A stretch of 39,990 nucleotides of DNA from Deltaproteobacteria bacterium HGW-Deltaproteobacteria-1 (GCA_002840635.1 PHBN01000006.1:1-39990), one strand, 5' to 3'; positions 18,799-28,266 are shown, counted from the stretch's first letter. Translations and numbers: made by a program. Notes: generated from the sequence alone by a model not told the origin.

Positions 18799-19776
18799 TT
18801 ATTCGTAAAGCGGCTTCACAGGCATGCAGAGATCCAGAATCAAATGCTTCAGGGGATGTGTTTCGGGATCATTGTAATGGATTTGATAATGGGGGCGGTC
18901 ATCCGGCTGATAGTTGCTGGATATCAGCCAGTTGATAATGAAATTCATCCAGGCTTCATCATTATCTTTTGCTTCTATTTCACAATGATGAACGGCAAAT
19001 TTCCCGCCAGGAAGAACCTGGGTGTTGATCCATCGGTCTGCTTTGACCGATTCCGGCACGATGATACAGGCATCGTGGATCAGTTTGTCTTCCGGTGTGA
19101 TATCGGGGTTGCTCCAGAAGACACCCAGCACGATCATTTTTTCGTTGGCAAGACCCCGGGGGGCCGCCCATTGAAGCAGTTTTTTATAGGCAGGCTGGAT
19201 GGTTCGTTCCTTGTAAGGACCGATGCTTCGAACGTAGGCTACATGAAACGGAGGCCAGTCTGCGATTTTTACATTTTCCACCGGCCATTTACCCAGGAGC
19301 TTATGGATCGGCAGCTGACGTTTGTCGCGGTAAATGTCGTATAAAAAAGCTTCAGAAGGGTCCAGGCCCTGTTTATCTTTTGTCCTTAAGTTTTCAATTT
19401 TAATTTTCCAGTTGTCCCAGTCAAATTCATTTCGGAACACCGAAGGCGGCACACCGAATTGTGATTTGAATATTTTGGCAAAATTCTGGGAGCTCGAAAA
19501 GCCGCAATCGAGGGCGATTTGGGTGATGGATTTGGATGTTTCCCGGGTGAGCTTCTGCACGGATTTTTCCAGACGGACGCGCCTGACGAAGTCATTCAAT
19601 GTCTCACTGACCAGCGCACGGAACAAACGGTGAAAATGGAATTTTGAGAAGCAGGCAACGTCAGCAAGTTTTGCCAGGTTTAAATCCTCATCATAGTGTT
19701 TTTGTATATAATCGATGACGCGATTGAGGCGGGAGAGGTATTCATCTTTTTGTGTTTCGTCAAAAGACGGGCACAT
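18799..19776 (-). CDS. AraC family transcriptional regulator with C-terminal GyrI-like domain
   Basis: LNRVIDYIQKHYDEDLNLAKLADVACFSKFHFHRLFRALVSETLNDFVRRVRLEKSVQKL...ITQIALDCGFSSSQNFAKIFKSQFGVPPSVFR. Confidence 0.93.
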   Translation of the reverse strand: MCPSFDETQKDEYLSRLNRVIDYIQKHYDEDLNLAKLADVACFSKFHFHRLFRALVSETLNDFVRRVRLEKSVQKLTRETSKSITQIALDCGFSSSQNFAKIFKSQFGVPPSVFRNEFDWDNWKIKIENLRTKDKQGLDPSEAFLYDIYRDKRQLPIHKLLGKWPVENVKIADWPPFHVAYVRSIGPYKERTIQPAYKKLLQWAAPRGLANEKMIVLGVFWSNPDITPEDKLIHDACIIVPESVKADRWINTQVLPGGKFAVHHCEIEAKDNDEAWMNFIINWLISSNYQPDDRPHYQIHYNDPETHPLKHLILDLCMPVKPLYE

Positions 19777-19989
19777 AGGGTTATCCCTGATTTAAGATGC
19801 ACAACGGGAATAATGCGTAAGCAGCTGGAAATTGTGTATGTCTTTCTATTCTTTTGAACGAAAAAATGCAAATAGTATTTGACTGTCAGCGTTTACCGCT
19901 AAAGACAATTCCATGCACGGCGTCTGCAGCTCTTTTCTGAAATACGGAAAGGATGAACGATAGTAAAGCCGGAATGCTTTTCCTGTCGC

Positions 19990-20290
19990 TTAATCACAGG
20001 TTTGAGGAGGCTTTTCTTCATCCTCTATGGCCGAATTTTTGTCTTGTATCTTCTCCCCGGCAGGCTGCTGTGTTTCTTGCTGGGGTATTGGTTGAGCCGC
20101 CGCTGGCGGATCTGTTTTTGCAGATGGTTTTGTTTCATCTGAAACTGCCGCGGGCAGGGCGTGCTCCTGCTCAATCTCTTTGAGCCACAGGGAATGGCGG
20201 TGTCGGGCGTAATCCAGGCGCACTTTCCCTGTAAAGATGCCGTGCACCATCATGCCCAGGCATTCGCCGGTCAGGCATCCGGCGTATTTT
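19990..20290 (-). pseudogene. Truncated C-terminal fragment of a formate-dehydrogenase-type cytochrome b subunit, paralogous to 25936-26776
   Basis: ...YAGCLTGECLGMMVHGIFTGKVRLDYARHRHSLWLKEIEQ...PAAVSDETKPSAKTDP closely matches MVRGIFTGKVRLDYARHRHSLWLNEIEQ...PAAVSDETTPSANTDP; upstream frame hits a stop and lacks the membrane helices. Confidence 0.75.
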
Positions 20291-20702
20291 ATATACGCTG
20301 AAGAAGCTTATCCCATTAAAAGCGGGACCGACAAAGTTAGCCAAAGAAACCTAAATGGTATCAACTTATATAGAAAGAACTCGACCTGTGTCAGGCAGGA
20401 TTAAAGCCCAGCAAATCAATGCCGGATATAAAAATGCTGTACGCCTCGGTTTGATCTTCTTGAGGCTAAATGAAAATATTTGCAATCAACTTCAAAAAAG
20501 AATAAATAAGCTTCACACATTTCACATTTTTCACGCCATAATCAATAATTCAAGTGCACATTATTTTATATGAAAGTAGTACAATATTGTTAAAAAATAA
20601 GGTAATATATATTTGTGGTTTTATGAGTTCTTTTCAATAAGTGAGAGTAACCTTATCATTAGAATAATTAGTCCGTATTTTCCCTTCATTGTTTAGCCGT
20701 CC

Positions 20703-23700
20703 GTGGAGAAAGGGTCTTACATGTTACAACCTCTACCCGGATACGAGATTCTGGAAAAGATCAATGAGAGCAGAAGTTCATTGATTTACCGGGGTCTCCG
20801 TGAGGGTTCGTCTAAGACGATCATTGTTAAAATACTGAAGACCAAATGTCCCACCCTTTCCGACCTTGCCCGATTCCAGCAGGAGTATAATCTGATCAAG
20901 AACCTTGATCTGGACGGCATCATCAAGACCTATGATATTGTGAATTATCAGGATGGTTTTGTCTTAATCCTGGAAGATTTCGACGGCATTTCCCTGAAGT
21001 GTGTCATGGATGTGAAACGCTTTGACCTTTCCGCATTTCTGAAAATTGCCGTTCAGATGGCCCGGACCCTGGGCGACTTACACAAGGAAAAGATCATCCA
21101 CATGGATATCAAGCCGCACAACATCCTGATCAACCTTGAAAGCGGCAGAGTCAAGATCACGGATTTCGGCATATCGTCTGTTTTAACACATGTAAATGAC
21201 GAGATATATCATCCGGATGTGATAGAAGGGACTCTGCTTTACATCTCGCCGGAGCAGACGGGTCGGATGAACCGTACCATCGATTACCGGACGGATCTGT
21301 ATTCCCTGGGCGTTACGTTTTACGAGATGTTGACAGGGCAGACACCGTTCGTTTCGAATGATCCCATGGAGATTATTCACGCCCATATGGCAAAGATGCC
21401 GGTTGCGCCGTCGGCACTTGATGATGCGATTCCCGCCGCGGTCTCGGATATCATCATGATGCTATTGGCAAAGACGGCGGAGGAGCGTTATCAGAACGCC
21501 TTTGGGTTACTGGCGGATCTGCAGGAATGCTTGCAGAGTCTGGAACGTACAGGGAAGGTGGCGTCGTTTGAACTGGCACGGAAGGATGTTTCCATCCGGT
21601 TCAATATCCCGCAGAAGCTCTATGGTCGTGAGCGGGAGATTGGCCAGTTGATGTCTGCATTTGACCGGGTCAGTCAGGGCAAGAAGGAGATCATGATGGT
21701 CTCCGGAAATCCCGGCATCGGGAAGTCGGCCCTGATCAATGAGATTTATAAGCCCATTATCGAAAAGAGGGGATATTTTATTTCCGGCAAATACGATCAG
21801 TTCAGGCGGGACGTGCATTACAGCGCCATCATCCAGGCGTTTCAGGGGCTTATCCGGCAAATCCTTTCGGAAAGCGATGATATGATCGCCGCATGGAAGG
21901 AAAACCTGGTCACCGCGTTCGGGCCTAACGGAAAAATTATAACAGACGTTATTCCTGTCGTGGAACTCGTAACCGGGGTCCAGCCCGAGGTGGCCGAGCT
22001 TGGCCTGGAGGAATCGCAGAACAGGTATATGCTGGTGTTTAAGAAATTCATTGCGGTCTTTTGCCGGGCTGATCATCCCATAGTTCTTTTTCTTGACGAT
22101 TTACAGTGGGCCGATTCCGGGAGCTTTAAAATGCTCAGGGAGATCATTGCGGACCCGGAGCTGAAATATCTTTTTATTATCGGGGCTTACCGTGACAATG
22201 AAGTTGGTGAGACCCATCAGCTCACTGAGGTTCTGAAAGAAGCACGCGGGAATGAGGTGGAGATACAAACAATTTCATTGGCACCTCTGAGTGTTCAGAA
22301 TGTAACCGTTTTTATTTCGAACTTTTTGCGGTGTGATGAATCCGCATCAACAGGCCTGGCGCAGATTATTCATAAAAAAACAGGAGGCAATCCCTTTTTT
22401 GTAAATCAGTTTCTGAAAACACTATACGACCGTAAACATATTACCATTGATCCGGATCTGGGATGGCAGTGGAATATCGAGGAGATCAAGAAATTGGAGG
22501 TCACCGCGAACGTTGTTGAGCTGATGGCCGCCAAGATATCGACATTGTCCCCGGATATTATTGATGTCCTTAAAGTATGCGCGAGTATCGGCAACAGGTT
22601 CGATCTTGAAACCATAGCGGTTATTCGGAATGAGACGATTGAGGCAACCCTGAGGGTGCTGTCAATCGCGATTGCGGAAGACCTGATTTACCGCAAGGTG
22701 GACACATATTATTTCCTCCATGACCGCATACAAGAGGCCGCTTATTCCCTGATCCCGGATGAGGAAAAACAGCGTATGCATTATCGCATCGGCCTGCATC
22801 TTCTTGCCTCCACCCCCGAGGAGGAAATCCAGGATAAGATACTGTATATAATTGACCATTTTAATTTAGCACTTTCCCTATTAACTGATGAAGATGAAAA
22901 AATTAAAATCACCCGGTTAAATCTTTTAGCGGGGCGTAAGGCGAAAAAATCAGCAGCGTACGATTCCGCATACCATTATATCACGGCTGGCTTGCGGTTG
23001 CTCATCCCCGATCCCTTCTCGCCCGGGAATGACGATCATACCAGGAACATGTGGAAGAACAATTATGAACTTCTCTATAATCTCTATTTTGAGGCGGTTG
23101 AATGTTCATTCTTGTTAAGGGATTATTCCTGCATGGAAACCCTGGCAACGAATATTCTCATCTACGCGCGGACCGAACTTGACAAGGCTCATGTATACAG
23201 GGTGCAGGTTCTTGCGCTTGCGGCCCAGGGGCAAATGAAAAAATCAGTTGAAGCCGGAATACGTTCTGTAAAAAAACTGGGTTTGAAAATGCCATCGGAC
23301 GCGACCAAGATGGATGCCCTTATATCTTTTATATCAACCAGAATCATTCTTGCTGTTATGAATCTAAAAAAGCAGGAAAAATTGCGTATATTATCAGATC
23401 CGGTTATAGAAATAGTCTTCAATATAGGTAGCAGTACTGGCCCTTCACTCTATATGGTGAGACCCGAACTGGTTCTTGTCGGGATTCATTTTATTGTAAA
23501 AAATGCCCTGAAATACGGTATAAACTTCGAGGTATTATATTTGATTATAACGTATGGATCTGTCTGCATTCATATGGGTTTAATTGACACCGGATACCAT
23601 TACGCCCGCCTGGCATTCGATACAATGAAACAGAATAAAAACATATATCAATCCGCCTCCATTTATTTCGTGTACAATTTCTTAATCGCCCATTGGAAAC

Positions 23701-25667
23701 ACCATTTACGAACCACCCTGCAGGACCTTCAGGATGCTTCTCATAGGGCCCTTGATGAAGGTGATTTCGAGTTCGCTTCGCTGACAATTCAGGCTTTCTG
23801 CAATCATATGCTGTATGCAGGCTTTCCCCTTGATGAAGTGGAGGGTAAGGTTCTTCAAACGTTAAAGATGCTCAAGGGGATCAAGCATGAAACGTCAATT
23901 AAATTGCTCAATAAAAACGCCCAAATCGTTCATAATCTAAGATATTGTGAAACAGATCCTTGCATTTTTGACGGGCCATATTACATAGATGAGAAGATTG
24001 ATAAAGAGAATAAAAAATTCATTTCACCCTACCCATGGATGATTATGCTCTCATTTCTCTTCGAAAAGTACGATCTGCTGCTGGAACAAGCAAGCGCCGC
24101 TCGCAAACGTCTGGCCGCCCTTCCGGGGACTATATATATTTCCCTCTATTTTTTCTATACCACGCTAGCATGTTGTGCGATATATAAGAACTCCTCTGAA
24201 AAGGATAAGAAACTCCTGTGGAAACGGATCATGAAGGGCAGAAAAAAAATGAAGAAATGGGCTCACCATGCCCCGATGAATTACCTGCATAAACTCCATC
24301 TCATCGATGCCGAAATCGCGCGCTTAAGGAATAAAACACAGAAGGCTCTCGAGCTTTACGACGCATCCATCACCGAGGCACGAAAAAATTTATATATGCA
24401 GGACGAGGCAATAGCCTATGAACTGGCGGCCCGATTCTGCCTGGAGCGCGGCCGTGATTTTGTCGCCCGCGCTTACATGAACGAGGCCCGCGCGTGCTAT
24501 CAAAAGTGGGGAGCGACGGCAAAAGTCCGCCAGCTTGACGAGAAGTATCCGCAATGGTTTGCCTCCTCGGGTCAGGCCGTTTCTGTATCGGAGAGCCTGA
24601 AAAACACAACAGGCAGCGTAACGGCTGGTCGTATTGACATGGGGACACTGAAGAAGTCATTGAAGATTATTGCGGAGGAGAAGATCCACAGCAGAATGAT
24701 CGAGAAGACGATCCGGACTGCAATTGAGTTTGCAGGCGCGCAGAAGGGCCTGTTGCTCCTGCGTAAAGAGGATGATACGTTGTATATCGAAGCGGAAGGG
24801 TCCGTGGACAGCGAGAAGGTATCGATCCTGCAATCCATCCCTGTGGGAGAGAGCAATCAATTATCGTTATCTGTCGTGAATTATGTGAGCCGGATGAAGG
24901 AGTCCGTAGTGATCCACAATGCCCAGGAACCCCAGGAAAAGCTGCCACAATTAGAGTCGGAGACTTACATCAAAGATCATCTGGTCCGTTCGATCCTGTC
25001 TCTGCCGATCACAGTGGGGCTTGCCGGCGAGTCGGAACTTATCGGCTTGCTGTATCTGGAAAACAACTTGGCAACGAATATCTTCACGGAAGAGCGGATC
25101 GAGACTCTGGAGATCATCTGCCTGTCGGCTGCCGGCCGTCTGGAACTATCGCAGAAAGCGGCCACGGACGGACTGACTGGTCTGTACAATCACGACTATT
25201 TTCAAAATATGCTGCAGCAGGAGATTCTCTTGGCCCAGCGCCACAAAAGGAAGCTGTCGTTAATGATGATCGACATCGATCACTTTAAGGATTTTAATGA
25301 CAAGTGGGGGCATCAGGTCGGAGACATTGTATTGCAGGAGGTTTCCAACACCATCAGGAACAGTTGCCGGAAAACGGACATTGTGGCACGATACGGGGGT
25401 GAGGAGATTGCGATAATTTTGCCGGAGACAAACATAGCGGCCGCATTGGGGGTTGCGGAGCAGTTACGGCAGAAAATAGAGTCCCTGGAAGTTGAAAATA
25501 AGGAGAAGCCACTAAAAGTGACGATCAGCGTTGGCGTTTCTGAATTACAAAGGGATGCGCGCGAGCGGGCCACCCTGATCAGGAAGGCCGATATGGCCAT
25601 GTATGAATCCAAGAAAAATGGAAGGAACCGGGTAAGCCAGATACAAAGTTTGGTTGAGGAGGGGTGA
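20703..25667 (+). CDS. Giant multidomain signalling protein: Ser/Thr protein kinase - AAA/STAND-type ATPase - TPR-like region - GAF - GGDEF diguanylate cyclase
   Basis: IIHMDIKPHNILIN, ITDFGISS (kinase); GREREIGQLMSAF, MVSGNPGIGKSALINEI Walker A, IVLFLDDLQWAD Walker B; GAF-like 24650-25150; TDGLTGLYNHDYFQ...MIDIDHFKDFNDKWGHQVGD...RYGGEEIAIILPE (GGEE[F/I]). Confidence 0.93.
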   Translation: MEKGSYMLQPLPGYEILEKINESRSSLIYRGLREGSSKTIIVKILKTKCPTLSDLARFQQEYNLIKNLDLDGIIKTYDIVNYQDGFVLILEDFDGISLKCVMDVKRFDLSAFLKIAVQMARTLGDLHKEKIIHMDIKPHNILINLESGRVKITDFGISSVLTHVNDEIYHPDVIEGTLLYISPEQTGRMNRTIDYRTDLYSLGVTFYEMLTGQTPFVSNDPMEIIHAHMAKMPVAPSALDDAIPAAVSDIIMMLLAKTAEERYQNAFGLLADLQECLQSLERTGKVASFELARKDVSIRFNIPQKLYGREREIGQLMSAFDRVSQGKKEIMMVSGNPGIGKSALINEIYKPIIEKRGYFISGKYDQFRRDVHYSAIIQAFQGLIRQILSESDDMIAAWKENLVTAFGPNGKIITDVIPVVELVTGVQPEVAELGLEESQNRYMLVFKKFIAVFCRADHPIVLFLDDLQWADSGSFKMLREIIADPELKYLFIIGAYRDNEVGETHQLTEVLKEARGNEVEIQTISLAPLSVQNVTVFISNFLRCDESASTGLAQIIHKKTGGNPFFVNQFLKTLYDRKHITIDPDLGWQWNIEEIKKLEVTANVVELMAAKISTLSPDIIDVLKVCASIGNRFDLETIAVIRNETIEATLRVLSIAIAEDLIYRKVDTYYFLHDRIQEAAYSLIPDEEKQRMHYRIGLHLLASTPEEEIQDKILYIIDHFNLALSLLTDEDEKIKITRLNLLAGRKAKKSAAYDSAYHYITAGLRLLIPDPFSPGNDDHTRNMWKNNYELLYNLYFEAVECSFLLRDYSCMETLATNILIYARTELDKAHVYRVQVLALAAQGQMKKSVEAGIRSVKKLGLKMPSDATKMDALISFISTRIILAVMNLKKQEKLRILSDPVIEIVFNIGSSTGPSLYMVRPELVLVGIHFIVKNALKYGINFEVLYLIITYGSVCIHMGLIDTGYHYARLAFDTMKQNKNIYQSASIYFVYNFLIAHWKHHLRTTLQDLQDASHRALDEGDFEFASLTIQAFCNHMLYAGFPLDEVEGKVLQTLKMLKGIKHETSIKLLNKNAQIVHNLRYCETDPCIFDGPYYIDEKIDKENKKFISPYPWMIMLSFLFEKYDLLLEQASAARKRLAALPGTIYISLYFFYTTLACCAIYKNSSEKDKKLLWKRIMKGRKKMKKWAHHAPMNYLHKLHLIDAEIARLRNKTQKALELYDASITEARKNLYMQDEAIAYELAARFCLERGRDFVARAYMNEARACYQKWGATAKVRQLDEKYPQWFASSGQAVSVSESLKNTTGSVTAGRIDMGTLKKSLKIIAEEKIHSRMIEKTIRTAIEFAGAQKGLLLLRKEDDTLYIEAEGSVDSEKVSILQSIPVGESNQLSLSVVNYVSRMKESVVIHNAQEPQEKLPQLESETYIKDHLVRSILSLPITVGLAGESELIGLLYLENNLATNIFTEERIETLEIICLSAAGRLELSQKAATDGLTGLYNHDYFQNMLQQEILLAQRHKRKLSLMMIDIDHFKDFNDKWGHQVGDIVLQEVSNTIRNSCRKTDIVARYGGEEIAIILPETNIAAALGVAEQLRQKIESLEVENKEKPLKVTISVGVSELQRDARERATLIRKADMAMYESKKNGRNRVSQIQSLVEEG

Positions 25668-25744
25668 AATGCCATACATATGGGGAAGATGATCTGATAT
25701 TGAAGGAAAATATGGGTCAAATCGATACGCAACACAAAAATATA

Positions 25745-25775
25745 TTGACAGATAATTATCTTCTTGCTGTATGAT
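25745..25775 (+). promoter_or_regulatory. Sigma70-like promoter TTGACA / TATGAT upstream of the orphan WWW leader ORF
   Basis: -35 TTGACA 25745-25750, -10 TATGAT 25770-25775 (19-bp spacer). Confidence 0.5.
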
Positions 25776-25803
25776 CTTGAATTGACGGAAAAGAAAGCGT
25801 GTT

Positions 25804-25896
25804 ATGCAAAGAGCAGTTAAATTTTTATCATTGAATAATTGTTGGTGGTGGAACCTCACAGGGAGGATTTCCCGCCGCTCGCGGCGAATAGAATGA
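25804..25896 (+). CDS. Orphan trp-leader-like peptide MQRAVKFLSLNNCWWWNLTGRISRRSRRIE
   Basis: Three consecutive TGG codons followed by NLTGRI-RR as in trpL; nucleotide identity 36/37 over TGGTGGTGGAACCTCACAGGGAGGATTTyCCGCCGCT. Confidence 0.6.
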   Translation: MQRAVKFLSLNNCWWWNLTGRISRRSRRIE

Positions 25897-25935
25897 TAGC
25901 TCCCGGATATACCACGCTGCTTGCGGCAGGGAGTT

Positions 25936-26776
25936 TCATTCGCCGGTTTGAGGAAGTTTGTCCCCGTCCTGTTCGGCAGACTCTACAGCTCGCGTATCTC
26001 CGTTTTCGGGCTGTTGAGTTTCCAGCGGCGGGATGGATTGTCCAACCTCTGCCGGATCGGTATTTGCAGATGGCGTTGTTTCGTCTGAAACTGCCGCTGG
26101 AACAGTCTGTGCCTGCTCGATCTCGTTGAGCCATAGGGAATGGCGGTGACGGGCGTAATCGAGGCGCACTTTTCCCGTAAAGATACCGCGCACCATCGGC
26201 CAGTTGGGCTTAAGCGCGATGGCCGCCATGTGCGCCAGGAATGAGAGGAAAAATAAAACCAATATTGTGGATCCACGTGGCCCATAAAAGCACCGCATGC
26301 GACATATCCGGGGCGTAAATATTTTTATAGGTTTTGACCAGTCCGGAAAGAATCAGCATCAGCATGATGAAGGCCATGCCCACGCACGCCAGCCGCTGCT
26401 CCGGCAGGTATTTGTGCATGGGCGGCTCCTTGCCGATACCGATAAGACTTTTCATAACGGAGATCGATGCCGCAGTGTCCCCTTTTTGCGGAAGCATTCC
26501 TTTTTCGCCCCGCAGTCCGTGATAGGCCAGGTGGAATATCCCAGCGGTCGAGAAAACAAAGGCTGCCGCGTAATGCATGTATAATGAAGTGATAAAATCG
26601 GCCGACCAGCCCAGGCCCGGAAGGGTAATAATATAATAGCGTTTGACAACGGGCAGTTCGAAGATACCTGTAAAGAGCAGGACGAGGCCCGAAATGGCGA
26701 TCGCCCAGTGTTCCATCAGCTCAAGCCTGCTGTGCCGGGCAACGAGATTTTTGTGAGCGAGGATTTTCTCAATCAT
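25936..26776 (-). pseudogene. Formate dehydrogenase-type cytochrome b (gamma) subunit, disrupted by a frameshift near 26245
   Basis: Frame 1 (26776-26210) MIEKILAHKNLVARHSRLELMEHWAIAISGLVLLFTG...LLWATWIHNIGFI; continuation LFFLSFLAHMAAIALKPNWPMVRGIFTGKVRLDYARHRHSLW in another frame (25936-26298). Confidence 0.8.
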
Positions 26777-27979
26777 GGTGTTCCTCCTCCTTTTTTCATC
26801 TGTTCTTTACGGCGGGAGATCCAGTTAAGTGCACCCGCGGTGATAATACCCAGAGCAGGCGCTGCCAGGACTGCTTTGCCGAGAGGATCGGTGGAAGCCA
26901 TTCGCCGTTTCACATCCGGCTGCCCCGGTTTTTTCCGCATGGTTTTGTTGATCTGTTCGAAAGGCACGGGTGAAACATAAAAGGTGGATGTCCCTCCGTT
27001 TTGAGCTTTGCCGTAAATAAAACCATTCATTGCGCGTGCGCGTTCATCGGCTTCTTTTTTAATTTCTCTCCTGGGACCAATGAGCATCGCTTTGCGCGGG
27101 CATACCTCGATGCAACGGGGCAGTTTCCCTTCCTTCAGACGTTCATTGCAAAGGTCACATTTATACATCACGCCGTTGCCCATAAAACCCGGCAGCACAT
27201 GGAGATAGATTCCCACGCCGGATTGGCGCTGGGGGATTTCCCAGGGGCAGACATCCTTGCATTTGGCTCCGCCGAAACACTGATTCTGCTCAATCACCAC
27301 CGCGCTGTTTTTTTCTTTGTGATTGGCTGAAAAAGGGCAGATAGGACGGACCGCTCGCTAATGCTCGCTTGGCCATAGGCCATTCGTCCTATCGTCGGTG
27401 TTGAGCATCCGCTCCACCGACCTTTCTGGCTCCGCTCACGCTCCGTCTATCAAGGCCGTTAGAGCGGACCCCGCCCCTTGGGGGCGGCTGCGCTACGCTT
27501 GGTTTTTGGCACGGATCATTGCATCAAGACGCAATGTCCGCTCCCAAAAACGGCAGCTCAACACCGACGATAGTTGCGCACGCCGGGTAATCACAATGCA
27601 TACAGCGGCGTGGGACAAAGATGGTTTTCCCGTCAATCTGCGCTTTATGAATATAGATGAAATTGTAAGGTGTCAAACGGTTGAAGACCTCTTTCTTCTT
27701 TGACCAGTCTTCAATGGTTTTGCGTGGCCATGGTTCGGGAATGTTGTCCACAACCGGAGGAATTTTATCTTTATTGATTGTTTTGCAGGCGGAAACGCAG
27801 GCAGGAACCTGCAAACTTTCACATCCGTCGCACAGGCTCAGGTCAATGAGCGTCGCTAATTGCCGGTCCGTTGCAGCCCCGGCCGATTTCGGCAGACTCA
27901 AGCCGGCCATAGCGGTTACCCCACCGCTGATCTTCAGAAACGACCGTCGGCTCAAATTAAAACTATTCTTTTTGTTCAT
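26773..27979 (-). pseudogene. Tat-exported FeS subunit (FdhB/HybA-like, 4x[4Fe-4S]) interrupted by a 229-bp insertion
   Basis: N-part SRRSFLKISGG...CDGCESLQVPACVSAC...RRCMHCDYPACATI; C-part CPFSANHKEKNSAVVIEQNQCFGGAKCKDVCPWEIPQRQSG...; deleting 229 bp restores ...CDYPACATICPFSANHK... in frame. Confidence 0.85.
27340..27573. mobile_element. Non-coding hairpin-rich (MITE-like) element, 229 bp, flanked by GATAG direct repeats
   Basis: GATAG at 27340-27344 and 27569-27573; inverted repeats GATAGGACG/CGTCCTATC (27340-27348/27385-27393) and CTATCGTCGGTGTTGAGC/GCTCAACACCGACGATAG (27389-27406/27556-27573); hairpin CCGCCCC-TTG-GGGGCGG at 27471-27487. Confidence 0.8.
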
Positions 27980-27999
27980 GACAGGCCTCCCTGTATGGA

Positions 28000-28263
28000 T
28001 CACGAAAGATCAATAAACCTGGATAATGCATTGTAAAATTCCTTCGATTCTTTTCCCTGGTTTCCAGAAGATTCAACAAGACATGTTTTCATGTGGGTTG
28101 AAATGATTGCCGCGCCTGTTTTCTTCATGGCGGCCGTTACGGCCGACACCTGGGTTAAAACATCAACACAGGCCGTGTCTGCTTCAATTAAGCGCTGTAT
28201 ACCCCGTACCTGTCCCTCAATTCGTCTTAGACGGGCGATAATTTTTTTCTTTTCTGTATTCAT
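28000..28263 (-). CDS. Metal/persulfide-sensing transcriptional repressor, CsoR/RcnR/FrmR (DUF156) family
   Basis: KKIIARLRRIEGQVRGIQRLIEADTACVDVLTQVSAVTAAMKKTGAAIISTHMKTCL. Confidence 0.94.
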   Translation of the reverse strand: MNTEKKKIIARLRRIEGQVRGIQRLIEADTACVDVLTQVSAVTAAMKKTGAAIISTHMKTCLVESSGNQGKESKEFYNALSRFIDLS

Positions 28264-28266
28264 TTA

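Noticed and set aside
25839-26129. 96-aa plus-strand ORF downstream of the orphan leader
   Set aside because: Antisense of the cytochrome b C-terminus (same region reads GIFTGKVRLDYARHRHSLW on the minus strand) and no RBS or family, so not taken as the leader's target gene.
27340-27573. Integron attC interpretation of the hairpin element (contains GTTAGAGC)
   Set aside because: No consistent paired R'/R'' and L'/L'' core sites could be assigned; insertion within a gene with a GATAG duplication fits a MITE-like element better.
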